In this document: piece by piece, positions 22,101 through 34,595 of the stretch
Layout: each line of letters begins with the position of its first letter
How positions within the stretch are numbered: position 1 is the first letter of the stretch
NCBI GenBank assembly: GCA_034008185.1
Contig: CM067086.1
Location: 65,270,286-65,334,285, forward strand
Direction: 5' to 3'
Source: Gorsachius magnificus
Lineage: Eukaryota; Chordata; Aves; Pelecaniformes; Ardeidae
DNA: 64,000 bases
Notes under the pieces: model-generated
Seen by the model: only the letters and a program-made list of their open reading frames with translations
The model's database searches: none
What the model was told of the DNA's origin: nothing
Position numbers and translations under genes: made by a program

Positions 22101-25100
22101 TACCATAGGATTTAAATGAAACTCTCGGCTCAACATTTCTCTTCAAAACTAGCTTAATAAATATCATTATAAAGTGCAGGAATTCAACCAGCCCCATTTC
22201 ACCTTGTATTTTGGGTCTGATTTAAGCTTGGAGTGAGGATACCTATAGGGGTACTTTAAGAACATAAAGAAAAGCCGAGGATTTAAGACTTAAATTTGTA
22301 ATTACAAGGATCTGCCGAAATACATAATATTATGAGCCAGGCTACAAAACACCCTGGTGGAAACAACAGCTTTGTTGTAATACAGTAATTTCCACATTCC
22401 AAGGAACGTGCTCTGCCATAGACGGTTATTATTGGCATTTCCTTTCATAACTTTCAGACGTGTGGTCTACCTCCCAAACAGATACATTTTCCTATTTAAA
22501 TTAGGACTGTCAGGCTTATGCCTGCAGATTCCCGGGATTTTTTTTTTTTAACAAGGCCTTTTAGACGCAACGGCATATTTGTGTCAGGTTAGATGTCAGC
22601 CTTGAGTTTTAGCCTGAACTGTAAAATATCTGTCTTTTATGGATTAAGGTCAAAGTTATCTCGTTACTTTAGCTTGGTATTTTGGTATTCCTTTTCTTTC
22701 TTCCCTTTTAATTGGGATATATGTTTTTTAAAGATGAAAGGGAATATGTCTAAGAGCAAAGATATTTAAGGTATCAGTAGTACCTTTACTGCGGGCAGCA
22801 AGGCGTGGGGGCTGGCCCCCTCTGCCTCTCACAAAAACACCCGTGGAAGGAGATGTACAGCCCATATTCAACGTCACATTCAAATTTGTATCTATATTTT
22901 CAGAACTTAACGTCAATTTAAGCTGCAGCCATCGCAGGGTGCTCAGTTTGAGCCTCTGGCAAGGGCTGGGAGCTCAGCTGAAGCAGGGAAGGCGCCCTGA
23001 GAGGACGCACCGGAGTGAAGCATCCTCAGACAGACATCCCGAGTCACGGGGGGACAAACTACGGGGGAAAGATGAAATTCATCTGCAGACCTCGGCAGTG
23101 CCCTGGCCTCGGAGCAGGTGAGACACCCAGAAACACGCTCACAAGCCTGGATCTGACCTGAGGATCCCTGCATCCCAGTGCAGGATGCGTCCAGCTCACA
23201 CCCGTACCTCTACATCTCCCCGGGACGAACTAACGGGCCCATTTCCAGACATCCATAACTCGACCAGTTAATTTGTTAAAACCAAAGTGACATCTTCCCT
23301 ATCACAGGCCAACAAATCACCTAACTTCACTCGGAAAGGAAAAAAAAGAAATAGAAAGGTGCTTTTCAGCTTTGACAACAGTAATTACCACTGACTTTTT
23401 TTCTTCTTTTTTTAAGGAACCACCTTTTAAACAGTTTCGTTGGATTTTTGTTCAGAGGTTTCGCATTGTGGTCTTGTTTGTCAGGGTTCAAGGAAGAGCG
23501 AATTTTTACCGCAGAGGCGCAACCCCCCGTAAATCAGCATTCGCTGTTAAACCGCTGGCAAACCCTTCACTGAAGTGGCGTTAGCGGGGGCTGCTCGACA
23601 GTGTATTTCTAAGGAGCAATAGTTAATGGAACATGGTTTGGGAGCCCCAGCCCCCATCTCCCCCAAACTACTTACAGCACAAGGAGGTTTGAGCTTATTT
23701 TGTCTTTTCACAACTTAGCAAGATCAGACACATTTCTGCAATGCATATGCAGATTTTACCTCTTGTTACTTTCTCTAATGAGCTTTCACTTAATCAATTT
23801 GACAGTGGCCTTTCTTCCTTTTTGCTTCGTATCCACTAGGAAAGTATTCAGGAAAAAGTGTTAACAGTTTCAAGGGGTATTAGCAAAATGAAATGGTGGC
23901 ATAGCCAAATTTAGGAAGATCGCAAGAGCGCTTTACGGAAAGAAAAAAAAGAAAAAAAAAAAAGAAGTTAAAACGGGGGATGTGGATTTAACAAGAATGT
24001 TTGTCTAGGAAATGAGCAGGACTGCAGACACCACTTTTATTTCCCTGCAAATAACTTAAAATAATGCTAATAATGAGTAGAGAAATCCTGATTTTATGTA
24101 AATATTATAGGTTATAGAAAGAAGCACTTTCCCTGCTAGTATGTAAACCTTTTGAAAATAAAAATATCTTCTTTAATGGGCTATTGAATGGGGGTTCTAG
24201 CCGCAGTCAGTCATCCCGGACAGGGATGCTGGAAGTCCCAGTGAAGGGATCCATAGGGCTGTATCAATCCTACACACCCAGGCTATCGAAGCCAGCTCCG
24301 TATTTAATTTCTGTGGGGAGGGGTTTAATGCAGAAACCCCTCTGAGGGCCTGGCACCCGTATGTTCGGTGAAGTGGGAGATCAGAGTAAGGGTGATCTCT
24401 AGGAAAGGACAAGGGGTGATGGTGGCCCAGCAGCTCTGGGTTCCCTGGACCCAAGGGATGTCCACAGAGGACATTTGATACTTCATTATACTGGCTGCAA
24501 TTTATTACTTGTGGAGTTGAATGAGCACTGTTGCAATCTGGGACCCCCCAGGAGGGAGCGAAGGTGGCCCAGGACCGGTGCTGCCTTGGCTCGCAGGGGG
24601 ATGCTGCGCCCCGGTGCCCGGCCAGCCAAGTTGCGCTTGTGCCTTCTCTTAATCTGCAGGATCTGCCAGCCCTGAATGGAATGGACCTTCCCTCCTGGTG
24701 TGGGTGTCCTAGAGCCTGGCGGCAGCTTTCTCCAAGAAACTGCCAGCTCTGATTGCATCCCTCATCCAGGGGTCTTGCCAGGCAAGGAGAAGCCAGGGCA
24801 CATCAGGTTTCATCGCATCTGCAGGCACTTGACCCCAAAAATACACATGCACAAACAGAAGTCAGTGCTCTGCACGGTATGAAAAGCAAAACCAAGCCAG
24901 GGAATTACCCCCAAAGTGGAGGTGTTGCATGTCTCTGAGTCAGCACTTATGCACTCAATGTCATCACTAAGCTGTGTCATGGCTGAGGACATCGCTTAGG
25001 CATTAAGTTCATAATAGCGAAGTGACAGAGAACTGCTGACACATCCTTACGCATCCTTTCTGACAAGGAATGCAGAGCTTTAGCCGGGGCTTTCGGGAGA

Positions 25101-28100
25101 ATCGCAGCCTGCAGGAAGATGGTATGGGCAGGAGGAAAATGCTCATGGGCAAATGATTTGGGGTTCTCCCCAGTCAATAAACCCACTGGAGACTCCTGGC
25201 CTGGTCTCGTTGTCAGAGAAAAGTTCAGAGCTTAATTCCTGCTAACCAGGTCCTTCACAAATGCCAGCTCACGGGATCACAGCCAAGTTCACAGGATCAG
25301 ACCACATGCAGGGAGTGAGGCTGCACCTAAGGAAAAGGTTTTCCTTTCTCTTCGTAGGTAATTTATATCTTTCTGCAATGGAAGATGCAGCCTTTAGTCA
25401 TGGGTTTCCATCGCTGCGTACCAACAACAGAATGACCATATTCAACGGTTTGCTGTGAGCCAGTTCAGGACAGCACCAAGGAGCGCTGAGTGTCTGACAC
25501 TGGTGCTTCTTGGCTGAAACAAAAACCCAAACCTCATCCCATATCATCGCTGAGATGGAGAAAGAAATAGAGAACAGTGGAAAGTGCTCTGAACCAACTG
25601 TAAAGCCTACACTAGCTTTGTGTTAACCTTAGCAGGGCAGTGAGCTTCATGGGAAGTCCTTTGCTGAGCAGAGCCATGGTGATGTGACATGGGTACTACC
25701 AGGTTGGAGCTATGGCTGTGGGCAGGGGATGTGGGGGACCGGGTCCTACTCCTCTCAGTGGCACAGGCCTCCTGCGTGACCACAGGTGAGTCTCCTAGCA
25801 TCCCTTCCTCACTATAAAGATAATTAGTAGGGTTTTCCTGCCCTGCTGAGGTATGAAAATAAATGTGGGAACAGTGAGTTGTTCACAGAAATGGGAACTG
25901 AATGGATGCCTGAGACATTTACCAAAAGGATGCTTGCGTTGGATGTGGTTATCTCTGTGTCTGAAAACAGTGACATTGCTAAAGGAAAATGCAGGCAATA
26001 CTCACCCTCTAGCTGATGTTCCCTTTCTTTTTTAAATTGGATTCCTCCCTGCCTTCCCAAGCCACAAAAAGATCACTTTTCCACCCAGTGCTGACCAGCT
26101 CCATCACGAGACACATAATTACCAAGTCCAGTAAAATGTGAATTTCCCCACTGCCAGACCGAGCTGCTACACCCAGAAAACCAGTAGGAAACCGTGGCTG
26201 TCATTAGTTAACACTGAATCTAGTTTTCAACATCATTGCCTGCAAACTGAAGGATTATGTCCCCATAAATGCTCCAAGTGCCTGCTTCAGTAAGCGGCGA
26301 GCTAATGGCATTGCCTTTCCATATTTTTGATGTCATTTTGCCCTGTTATACTTTAAGGGCGGTGTTCAGATAACGTGTGCTCGTCGGGAGAAACAACCCG
26401 GCATCGTGGAGCTGACCCTGGCAGGTCTGCAGAGCAAAGGGGGACACACGGACCCAGAGCGGCTTTAGCTGGGCTTTGCTTTCCTGGCACTGTTTCCATC
26501 CCGAAACCGGGGACCACGCCACCACGGAGCCAGAGTATGTGCTCCAACACGACTTTTCCACTCTTTTCAAATATTTTATTCCGATCTTATTTTTAAGCTG
26601 GGGTCCAAAACCTTTAAATCAGAGGCAATTTTGTTTTCCTAGCTGTCAGCAATATTTTGGCTATTTTAAGAATGTAGGACAGGGTTAAGGATTAGTACCA
26701 GCATTTCTTTTCTGTGTATCAGAGCTGCTTAGCAGTAATTAATTAGGACATTGGGTTTTGTACTCTTGGTTCAGGTCATTTGCCTATGAGCAGCTCAAGC
26801 CTTTTACAAAGGCACGCTGCATATGTTTCTGGGTACCTTTTTGAGAGAAGATTTAAATTGGCCAGATGAATAATACTTTGCTACAAGTGTTTTGCCCTAG
26901 GCAAAAAAGGTTTTCTTCATATTATCATTGCCCGGAGCTGGAATCCTCAAGCTTGATGTGACTGGTGTTATACTGTCACATGGCCATGATGTAAGAACAG
27001 GAGCTCTCTGTGTCAGACAAATCTGGATTTAGGGGAATTATAGCAGATGTTGCAAAATGGCAACAGTTTAGCAAGTTCCTTTCATCCCGCGGTTGGGAGG
27101 CAGGTCCACAAAGTCCACCCAGACAGAGAAGAATGTTATCTTTGATCCCTTTCACTCCCGGGGAAGGAGGCTCCACCCGATGGAGGATGCAACGAGGCTG
27201 GAAATAAAAATAAATTTACAGTAGCTGTTTGTTTTGCGATATGGAAATGGGCCGTTATTTATGCATGCTGTTTGCCCAGACCTGTATAAAAGATTTTGAT
27301 TGGGGGGGTAAGCGTGTTTTGTGCACTATAAACAGATTAGAGCATTCGAATGTTAAGATTAATGGCACAGAAAAACACTTGGAAATTTGTGCGTGGTTAG
27401 ATTGCAGGGAAGACTCGCAGCTCCTCTCCACCGCGCGTACGGGGACGGTGGCACAGCCATAGTTTCATGCCGAGGAAAGGAGGGAGAAAGGAATGTTATT
27501 GCCTCTGATACCGTGACGGGAAGCAAAAAGTTACACATGATGGCATAATGCCCCAATTTTATCCCCCATCTAGGATTTATTTTTAATGAAAGAACCTGGA
27601 AACGGCTCGATTCACCTGCTCCTCCTTCGTTAGGGTAAGCAGCTCGTTTATACCTATGCAGCAACCAAACACATGACGACAACGTGACAGACCCTGTTTA
27701 CGGCACGAAAGCACCACCTGGGGTGAACAAAACACGCCAGTGTGGGACAAACAGTAATTCTTTTCATGAGTTTAAATCTGATTGGAATTTGGTCAGAATT
27801 TGCAGGATTTTTCCTAAATTGGTCAGTTCATTAAAAAAAAAAAAAAATCCATTTGGTGACAGGCACAAAACCACCCCAGCCTTTGATTAGGTTTTAATAA
27901 AAAAAAACCTCTTACCACCTGACGGTGCCATGGCCTCGGCAATGTGCAGCACGGACGGAGCTGCTCATGCTGCGCTGATGGAGCACAACCCTCTTGCCCA
28001 AGATGCTCATGGCCATGCTACCCAAAACCAGCTTACCCCATGCATTCTCAGGCAGTCATACCGAGTTCCCATCCCCAGAGAATCTGAACCAGAGGGTTTC

Positions 28101-29205
28101 GAGCACATGCACAATAGCAACAGTGTTTTTTATTGAGGTCTCCTCTACCCCAGCATGCAACGTTCATTTTTAAGAAGAGACACTCAGCTGGATTCTGTTC
28201 AGGAAGGTATTCAAGGGCATGCTGAAATTTAAATATTGGGATCATGGCACTGCACTTCAGGCCACACACAAGCTTAAAATCTGCCCATCCTTTCATCCCT
28301 GCCTGAATTCAGGTCTAGCCCTGCATATGGTGCACCATGCCTGATCCATACAGGAGACACTGATGGAGAAGACAGCGTCAATCTTCTGACGCACCCTTCC
28401 CATGGGTGCCTGCAGTCATCTGGGTCCCTCACATATGTGAGATGTGAACAGAACCAAGCTGTTGTGTCCACCACCTACATTGGTGGCCTTTTGGTACCAT
28501 CTTAGGGAAAGCACTCCCAAGCAGTTCTGCCCACAGGAGGACAAAAAGGCCCTTCTCCATCTCCATCCCCATTTTGTATGCCCCAAACCAGAGGAGACCT
28601 GCAGCAGCCAAGCCAAGGTGACCTCAGCACCCTCTTGTTTCTGTCTCTGCACTGGCCTGCACCCAGGGGTGTCTCCTTAGCCTGGTTCTCCAGACCAGGG
28701 TGGTGTTTGCAAGGCAAGGTCCTAACTTTTGTCATTCCAGAGGAAATACCTGCCCTCGTCTGGCAACCAAACTGCTTGTGTAGGCATTTCTGCCCATGGG
28801 GAGCACCACAGAGCCCATGCCCACAGCTACTGGTCCATGCAAGCAGTAAACCCATTCGGCAGGAGGCCCTTGGGGTGACCTTGCAATGCAGCATTGACCC
28901 CTCTGCATCTTCTGCATCCTCCTGGAGAACCAAAACCCTATGAGTGAAAGGCTGCAATGAACATTTTGCCAAGCGCAACAGAGCCTGGCTCAGCCAAAGC
29001 CTTTAATTGTCGCCACCAGGCAAATATGGGTTAAAGCAGTTCAACGCCACAATTATGGCGCGGCCAAAAAAATGCTACAATGCACACAACAGTCATAGAA
29101 CAAAATTGGTCACGCCACTTAGGATACCAGCCCCGTGTGCTGGGAATCAGAGGTGTTATAAGGAAAACATGGGATCAGCACACGTTCCCATTCAAGATGC
29201 CTAAT
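19101..29205. other. 10-kb gene-free stretch
   Basis: No exon, RNA gene or interspersed repeat could be supported. Simple-sequence items are a C-run at 20402-20414, a T-run near 20682-20695, a T-run near 21209-21227, an A-run near 21289-21302, C14 followed by T10 at 21381-21404, and an A-rich run at 23941-23964. GC-rich sub-intervals occur at about 22780-23250 and 24190-24780. AT-rich enhancer-like composition occurs at about 21590-22060 and 26690-26960. Confidence 0.6.
21381..21404 (+). repeat. C14-T10 homopolymer junction
   Basis: Fourteen C followed directly by ten T, preceded by a CT-rich tract from about 21348. This is a pure pyrimidine run on the plus strand and a likely length-variable site. 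Confidence 0.9.
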
Positions 29206-29480
29206 CTTGTCTACACTCAAAATGGTATTGGCTAAAATTGGTTTTCAATTGATTTAAGTTCACTGGCACAAAGCCCTGTGTAGACATTCTTAAATGGGTT
29301 TAAAAATGGCTTATCAATTTAGCTTAAGACACTTAGTAGCTAAACTAAGCTAAATCGGCATAAGCCAGGTTTAAATTGATTTATGATGTCCACAAAGAGT
29401 TTTGCACTGGTTTAACTAAATTGCTTTAAAAACATACCGCCACTTTAGCCTTCAAAAGTGAGTGCCTATGAGTGTAAGGA
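29206..29480. mobile_element. Degenerate palindromic MITE (non-autonomous DNA transposon relic)
   Basis: The left edge has CTTGTCTACACT (29206-29217), a terminal sequence characteristic of an amniote palindromic MITE family. The interior is a large imperfect inverted repeat centred near 29330. GGCTTATCAATTTAGCTTA on the left pairs with TAAGCTAAATCGGCATAAGCC on the right. Further out, CACTGGCACAAAGCCCTGTG with GTAGACA pairs with GTCCACAAAGAG and TTTTGCACTGG. The right terminus is eroded, with GAGTGTA at 29470-29476 as the likely remnant of the opposite terminal repeat. It has no coding capacity. Confidence 0.65.
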
Positions 29481-29632
29481 TTTAGGGTAAATGTCTTTAA
29501 AAGCGCCTAAATATCCGAGGAGCTTATGCCCCTTTTTCCCTAAACACTTAGTCTTTTCGAAATCAGAAAATGTCCTTTGTAAACGCTACTCCAAAGTTCC
29601 AAAAGAAAAAAAAGAAAAAAAAAAAAAAGGAA

Positions 29633-29700
29633 AAGGGTCAGATCCTCCATGGTGTAAATTAGGGAGATATCCCCTTTTACACCAGCTGGAGGAAAGCCAA
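29633..29700. mobile_element. Short palindromic MITE relic
   Basis: GGGTCAGATCCTCC followed by GGTGTAAATT forms the left arm. TTTACACCAGCTGGAGGA (from about 29676) forms the right arm. TCCTCC-TGGTGTAAA pairs with TTTACACCA-GGAGGA across a 17-20 base centre. The word set matches an amniote-wide palindromic repeat whose arms read GGGCCAGATCCTC...GTGTAAAT. Confidence 0.55.
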
Positions 29701-30804
29701 GCCGTGCCTCAAATTTTTAAAAGGACAGCAAAATTGTCTGAAAACCCAGGTTTCAGGGGGCTTGCGCTATTTTTTTCCACTGGATTTTTTTTTTTCTTTA
29801 CGTCCTTAGGTGTAGTAGTTACATGAGACACGCATATACTCAAATAATCGCGTCCCCCTTCGCAGCATCCCCGCACACTACAGTAATTCAGGCTTTTATG
29901 TTGACGTGCATAGCCCCAGTTTGGAAGATATTTGAGCGCTGGTAGCCACATCTGTTGTTTTCTCTCTTAATGATTTGTACTTAGCCAAAATAATAGAAAG
30001 CAGGCAGAGCTTCTTAATATTGGCTTGCTTGACATGAGCCCGTCTTAGTCAAAATGTTTATTCTGTGGTTCTCCCGCTAGCTCTGGAAATTCGTGTATCT
30101 ATATGTATTTGGGTGTTTTGCTTGAGTAGGCACAAATTATGCTCTCAACTGGAAATATCACAAGTGTAAATAATTTGGAGACATAAGTGTCTGAGCGAAA
30201 CTCATGTAAAAGCTATTTGTTTTATGGATTTTGATCGCCAAAGTTTAAAATATGAGCAAACTTTTCATTAAGGGTTTTGCCATTTGTTTGAACACTCCTG
30301 TAGTAATTGGAAATGCAACAATTGTTTAAAAGTGGCATTGTCCATGAAAAGATTTAGTGAGGGATGAAGAAATTTCTTGAACCTAAAGACATAATCTGGT
30401 GATCCAATTCTCCCCACTGTGTCCATTCCCGTGAAACTCCATTTACTTTCTCCTATCCGTCACCAGCTCCCCCGCATCCCACCTAGCCAATCCTCTAGGT
30501 TTCCCACATTGTTTCCCCTTTTGTCTTTTCAGTCCAAACAGAAGAACAACAGACAAGGTTTCGAAGGGCAGGGAGCATCAGGGGCTGGAAGAGAATGGCT
30601 AAGATGAGGGTCAGAGTCCTAGCCCTACTGCCAACAGTTACTAGGGTTTGTGCTGCCTGGCTGGGCAGTGTTCAAAGACTTTGCTGGGCTTTGTTCCACT
30701 GTGTAGGGATTAGGCCTGGCGGTCTGAGAATTTGCCTTCTAATTAAAAAGGATAAAAGATAGAAGTAGCATTAGACTAAAACATAGCAGTGATACTTCAC
30801 AGGC
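29701..30804. other. Gene-free DNA
   Basis: AT-rich sequence at 29950-30350 has enhancer-like composition (CCTGTAGTAATTGG, TGCAACAATTG, TTTTGATCGCC). No gene or repeat was recognised. Confidence 0.6.
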
Positions 30805-30841
30805 TTTTTTTTTTTTTTTTCCCCTTTTTTTTTTTTTTTTT
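30805..30841 (+). repeat. T16-C4-T17 mirror repeat
   Basis: Sixteen T, four C and seventeen T form a near-perfect mirror-symmetric pyrimidine tract. A run of thirteen A follows at 30905-30917. Such tracts are length-unstable, and mirror pyrimidine runs can adopt triplex structure in vitro. Confidence 0.95.
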
Positions 30842-31717
30842 AGTCACAAGACAACGCACGAAGTTGTCAGGTTGTTTTATTTCTTTTGTTTTCTGCGTGT
30901 ATGGAAAAAAAAAAAAATCGTAGTAAAGAGAAGGGAGGGGAGGAGGAAAAGTTTTGAAACTCTTCCCAGCTGTTCCGTATGGTGAGTGAAGGCTGAATTT
31001 CTGTGTGCACTGTGGCAATTTTGCTCCCTGACTATTGTATTTATTGACAAGGATTACACCAGCTCCCTATCACGTCCTTTAGTGCTGTACCAAAAGGTGA
31101 GGGAATTCCCCACGTCATCCTCCCTGGCCAAAGGAGCCTACAGGAAACCTGAATTTCTTCTTGCACAGCCTCTCCTTTTTTTTTCTTGCCCTCAGCCCTC
31201 ATCAGGCACACTCAAAAGCAGCCACAAACCCTCCCCTCAAATTAACCGGGACATATTATTTTACCCGTCCAATGTGAAAAATGCCAGAGGCCACGTCCAG
31301 ATAGCCATTGCTTATGGCACCACTTTAATTACGCTTAAAAAAATCACGCATTTCGAAGGGGAAGGGGAGGCCAAATCTCTGCAAGCTGTTACTCGTGTGA
31401 GTAATCCCGGCTCATGCAAAAGCTCTATTCACGGCAGCCGCCAAGATCCAGCCCCACGCAGGACGGTGAGGACGGGCATAAATCCAGGCTCTGCCAGCCC
31501 GACAAGGGCCGTTGGAAGAAATCCCTGCCATTTACAACTTGATCTGCCTTTAAAAACATCCTCCAAAGCCGCACCCGGGGCAGGGGGGAGCGGCGGTGTT
31601 TCGGGAGGGCTCTGCTGACTTCCCAGGACGACCGCTTTTACCCTAAGAGAGAAGCTGAGGTGAGCAGTTGCGTAAGGGCCGCTGATGAGATTATATTAAT
31701 TACTTTTCAGAAGGGAG

Positions 31718-31751
31718 AAAAAAAAAAAAAAAAAAAGAAGAAGAAGAAGAA
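31718..31751 (+). repeat. A19 run followed by (GAA)5
   Basis: Nineteen A (31718-31736) are followed by five GAA units and then AAGAGGGGG. This is a pure purine simple-sequence tract. Confidence 0.95.
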
Positions 31752-32749
31752 AAGAGGGGGTAGGAGTTTGGTGGAAGACTTGAGAAGCTTTCAAAGCCAC
31801 CGAGCTCGGGTTGCAGGCAAGGATAAAGGAATGCCCTTTTGTTCCCACACATCTCCCGTTACGTCATGACGAGCCCAATTTCTTCTGAATTCTGGCTGAC
31901 TTTGCACGTAGTAAATAATTTGGAAGAGACGACAGACCAGGCGAAAATTATTCACAGCAGCGAGTTGTTGCGCTTCATCCTGCAGGATCCTAATGGGAAA
32001 GCATTTCTCACAGGAAAGCATTTCCATTCATTAAATTTTTTTGCACGAGTTTTCTTTCCTCCAAGCCAGTAAAGATGATATTTGCCCTGTGCCGTAGCAT
32101 GAGGAAAAGGGAGAAGATTTATAAGCATCACTTGGGCAAAAATGTCATTGTCTTTAACAAAAATAAGCACTGTCAGACTGCTGTGAGTTAGCTCGAAAGC
32201 AATACTAATGTGGCAAATTATCCCATTGATTTTAGGCAGGGTTCTTCATTGATTTTTGCTTAAAAAAATGGTCGTACGATGCAGCCCATGGTGGCTAACT
32301 TCTTAATATCAGTGCATTTGTGAAAGGTTAGCAATGGACTCCTGTTCCTGCCCTTCTGCTCAGTTTTAAGGACATGGAAATTTAATAAAACCTGCGTGCT
32401 GCTTTCTGGATATCAGCGTTTGAAATGAGACCTGCTCTTCTTTGGTAGCTTTAGAAGCAAATAGATTCAACATCCCTGCAGGACAACATTCCCAATTCCC
32501 TCCAGGCCTGCAGTCAGCTCCTTTCTGCCTCCACCCCAGAGAGCCAGGCACAGGATCGGGCCATGCTTTGGTGCTGCAAACCCTCTTTTATTGATTTATG
32601 TCCTTAATGTCCTTTCAGAGAGACTGAAGCAAAGGCAAGGGTCCCCCCTCCCAGTTCGTATTCCAGAGGACTGGTGATAACTGGGAGGCAGTTCCCGGTT
32701 TGCCCCATGATGGGGCTCACTCGGAGGAGCCCTGCTAGCTTTTTCAGCT

Positions 32750-32890
32750 GGCTTTGCGGTGAGGAGCCGGGATGAAAACCCCTCGGAGCAGCGCTGCTCG
32801 GCCGCTGCGCTTCCAGACTTCCCCGCACCTCCTCCTCCTCCTCTTCCTCCTCCGGCGCTGCTCGTTCTGCGGGGCTCAGCCCGTTCCCAT
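32750..32890. other. CpG-dense islet
   Basis: I count about 13 CpG dinucleotides in about 140 bp, far above the surrounding DNA. It contains a perfect 14-bp palindrome, GAGCAGCGCTGCTC (32786-32799), and a CCTCCT-rich stretch (32826-32852). No TATA box, start codon context or exon could be tied to it. It could be a small unmethylated regulatory islet, a distal promoter of a non-coding RNA, or a CpG-rich relic of unknown origin. Confidence 0.5.
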
Positions 32891-33394
32891 AACACAGACT
32901 GGGGGAGAAGGCTCCTAGCACCCATTTTCCATGAGGCAGGGAAAACTATGCAGGGCATAAAGAGGAATATCATATTTTTTAAATACAGAATCCAGGAAGA
33001 AATAAACCTCATCTATTTCGGTGATGTGTTAGAAGCACTTAGCACGAGCTGTGTCGTCTCGACCGCCCCGAGAGAGGTGCGGGTACGAGCGCTATTACTC
33101 TTCACTTATTCACCGAAGGAAGGAGACGATCTGAGGGGGCTTTAGATTTGAAAGAATGTTCCTAATATTTGCATTATCATCAACGAAAATATTTTTAAAG
33201 GCCAAACGAATATTCATTTATATTTATTTGCTTAATCTAATGATCTATTGTGATTCTCCCTTTCATCTATTCTTCCCTTGATGAGTGTGTGGCACTCCCA
33301 TTAAGATTAATAGCAGTTTCACATGCACAGTCAGGGGAGATTAGACCCCTGCCCCGGCCTCCTGCCAGCCCCATGTATGTCTTTGGATTCAAGC

Positions 33395-33475
33395 TCCGAA
33401 CCCTCACTGATGTCAGTGAAAGCACCATGTGTACAAAAAGGCCCAATCCTGCCCGGCGCTGAGCATCCTCCCAGC
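33395..33475. mobile_element. Fragment resembling an amniote palindromic MITE
   Basis: CTCACTGATGTCAGTGAAAG followed by GGCCCAATCCTGCC and GCGCTGAGCATCCTCC resembles the arms of a dispersed amniote repeat built around 'gaagtcaatgg', 'caatcctgc' and 'gtgctgagca'. Only one arm is reasonably preserved. Confidence 0.35.
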
Positions 33476-34369
33476 CAGCCCAGGCATTTAGAAGCGGCAG
33501 GGCAAAGCATCTCCCAAAAGGCATTTATTATGCTGTAAAGTCTGGGACTGTCTGGGGAGCATATGTTTATGTGGGGTCCCTGTTTCTGTGAGCACGAGAG
33601 GGGATTTTTATGACAGACCAGTCTAGAACGGCATATGGGGACCAGCGCGGGGTGCACTGGAACCATTTTCCAGCAAAATAAAACACACAAAACCTGCCTC
33701 TGAACGTGCACGTTACCATCCTTCTATGCAAAGTGACCTCCATTCTTCCTGGGCACGCAATGCGAAATACCTCTGCCATCACGCAGACTGGCCCAGAGAC
33801 ATATTTGAGCCACCCAGCTTTGAAAATTAAGTGTATATAATATATCATGCTACTTTACCAGACAGGGTCTGCTCCAAAGCCTTGGCATGGGAGCTCTCCT
33901 GTCGCTTTCAGCAGGATTTGGAACGAGGCCTTTCTTCCAGTGGCATGAGAAATACTTTTGCTGCAAGCTGGGGTCCCAGAATTGCAAGCATTTATGCTTT
34001 CAAGAGGCAAAAAGCTTTTGAATGGTCCTGGTGCAAAAAGCTTCTGGCAGGTGTAAGGGTTTGCAGCACCTGAGCAGAGGAGGTTCATGTCGTGTATGGG
34101 GCCTGATTTGAGAAAACACATTTTTCTGTTGCTGTCTTGTGTCATCCTTTCATTTGCGGGAGTTTACCAATATCCCCTATTACGTCCTGATCCTGACCTT
34201 GTCAGAGTAAGTACACCAACTCCCTCAGTCCTTGGTCCGTGGAAGATTTTCTCCTCCTATTTATTTGCATGGTGCATGGTATTTCTGGGGAAAGAAGGAT
34301 TTACCAATTGCTAGCAAAGAGGGCCGAGCCACAGCCTCCACGTGTGACTTTTCTGAAGACTGCTAATAT
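33476..34369. other. Non-coding stretch, no recognisable feature
   Basis: Several overlapping open frames of 80-125 codons on both strands (33331-33848) have no recognisable domain. No RNA gene or repeat was recognised. Confidence 0.55.
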
Positions 34370-34480
34370 GGCCTCATGCCTCAGTTTCCCCAGGCATTTC
34401 ATGTGTGGCGATACCTGTGGCTTTCCAGCAGCACCTTGAGAAGTAAGAGAAACATTTATAAAGCTTTTTGAGGCTGACAG
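34370..34480 (+). mobile_element. MIR-like SINE relic
   Basis: CATGCCTCAGTTTCCCCAGG is the hallmark core of MIR-like SINEs. It is followed in order by GGCGATACCTGTGG, ACCTTGAGAAGTAAGAG, ACATTTATAAAGC and TTTTTGAGGCTGACAGG, matching the degenerate 3' half. No terminal repeats or target duplication are seen. Confidence 0.4.
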
Positions 34481-34595
34481 GCATAAAGGGCATTTATACT
34501 GATGTTTGTCAGATTACTTCCAATATTCACCCGGGCTCTTCAATAGCAACACTTACTATTACTAATTTTCACTGCCCCGAAGCACGGAAAAACAA

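Larger units (their letters stand above)
30842..33394. other. Gene-free DNA
   Basis: This interval holds the window's second longest unassigned open frame, 210 codons at 30986-31618 plus strand. It lacks any recognisable domain and its composition is that of translated non-coding DNA. AT-rich enhancer-like sequence lies at 32080-32260 and 33130-33260. A CpG-dense islet and a purine repeat are listed separately. Confidence 0.55.

Noticed and set aside
28502..28978. Open frames of 158 (minus) and 121 (plus) codons over the same DNA
   Set aside because: Both strands are open because the DNA is GC-richer and stop-poor. Neither resembles a protein family.
30986..31618. Open frame of 210 codons, plus strand
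   Set aside because: No recognisable domain, composition typical of translated non-coding DNA, and one frame of this size is expected by chance in 64 kb.
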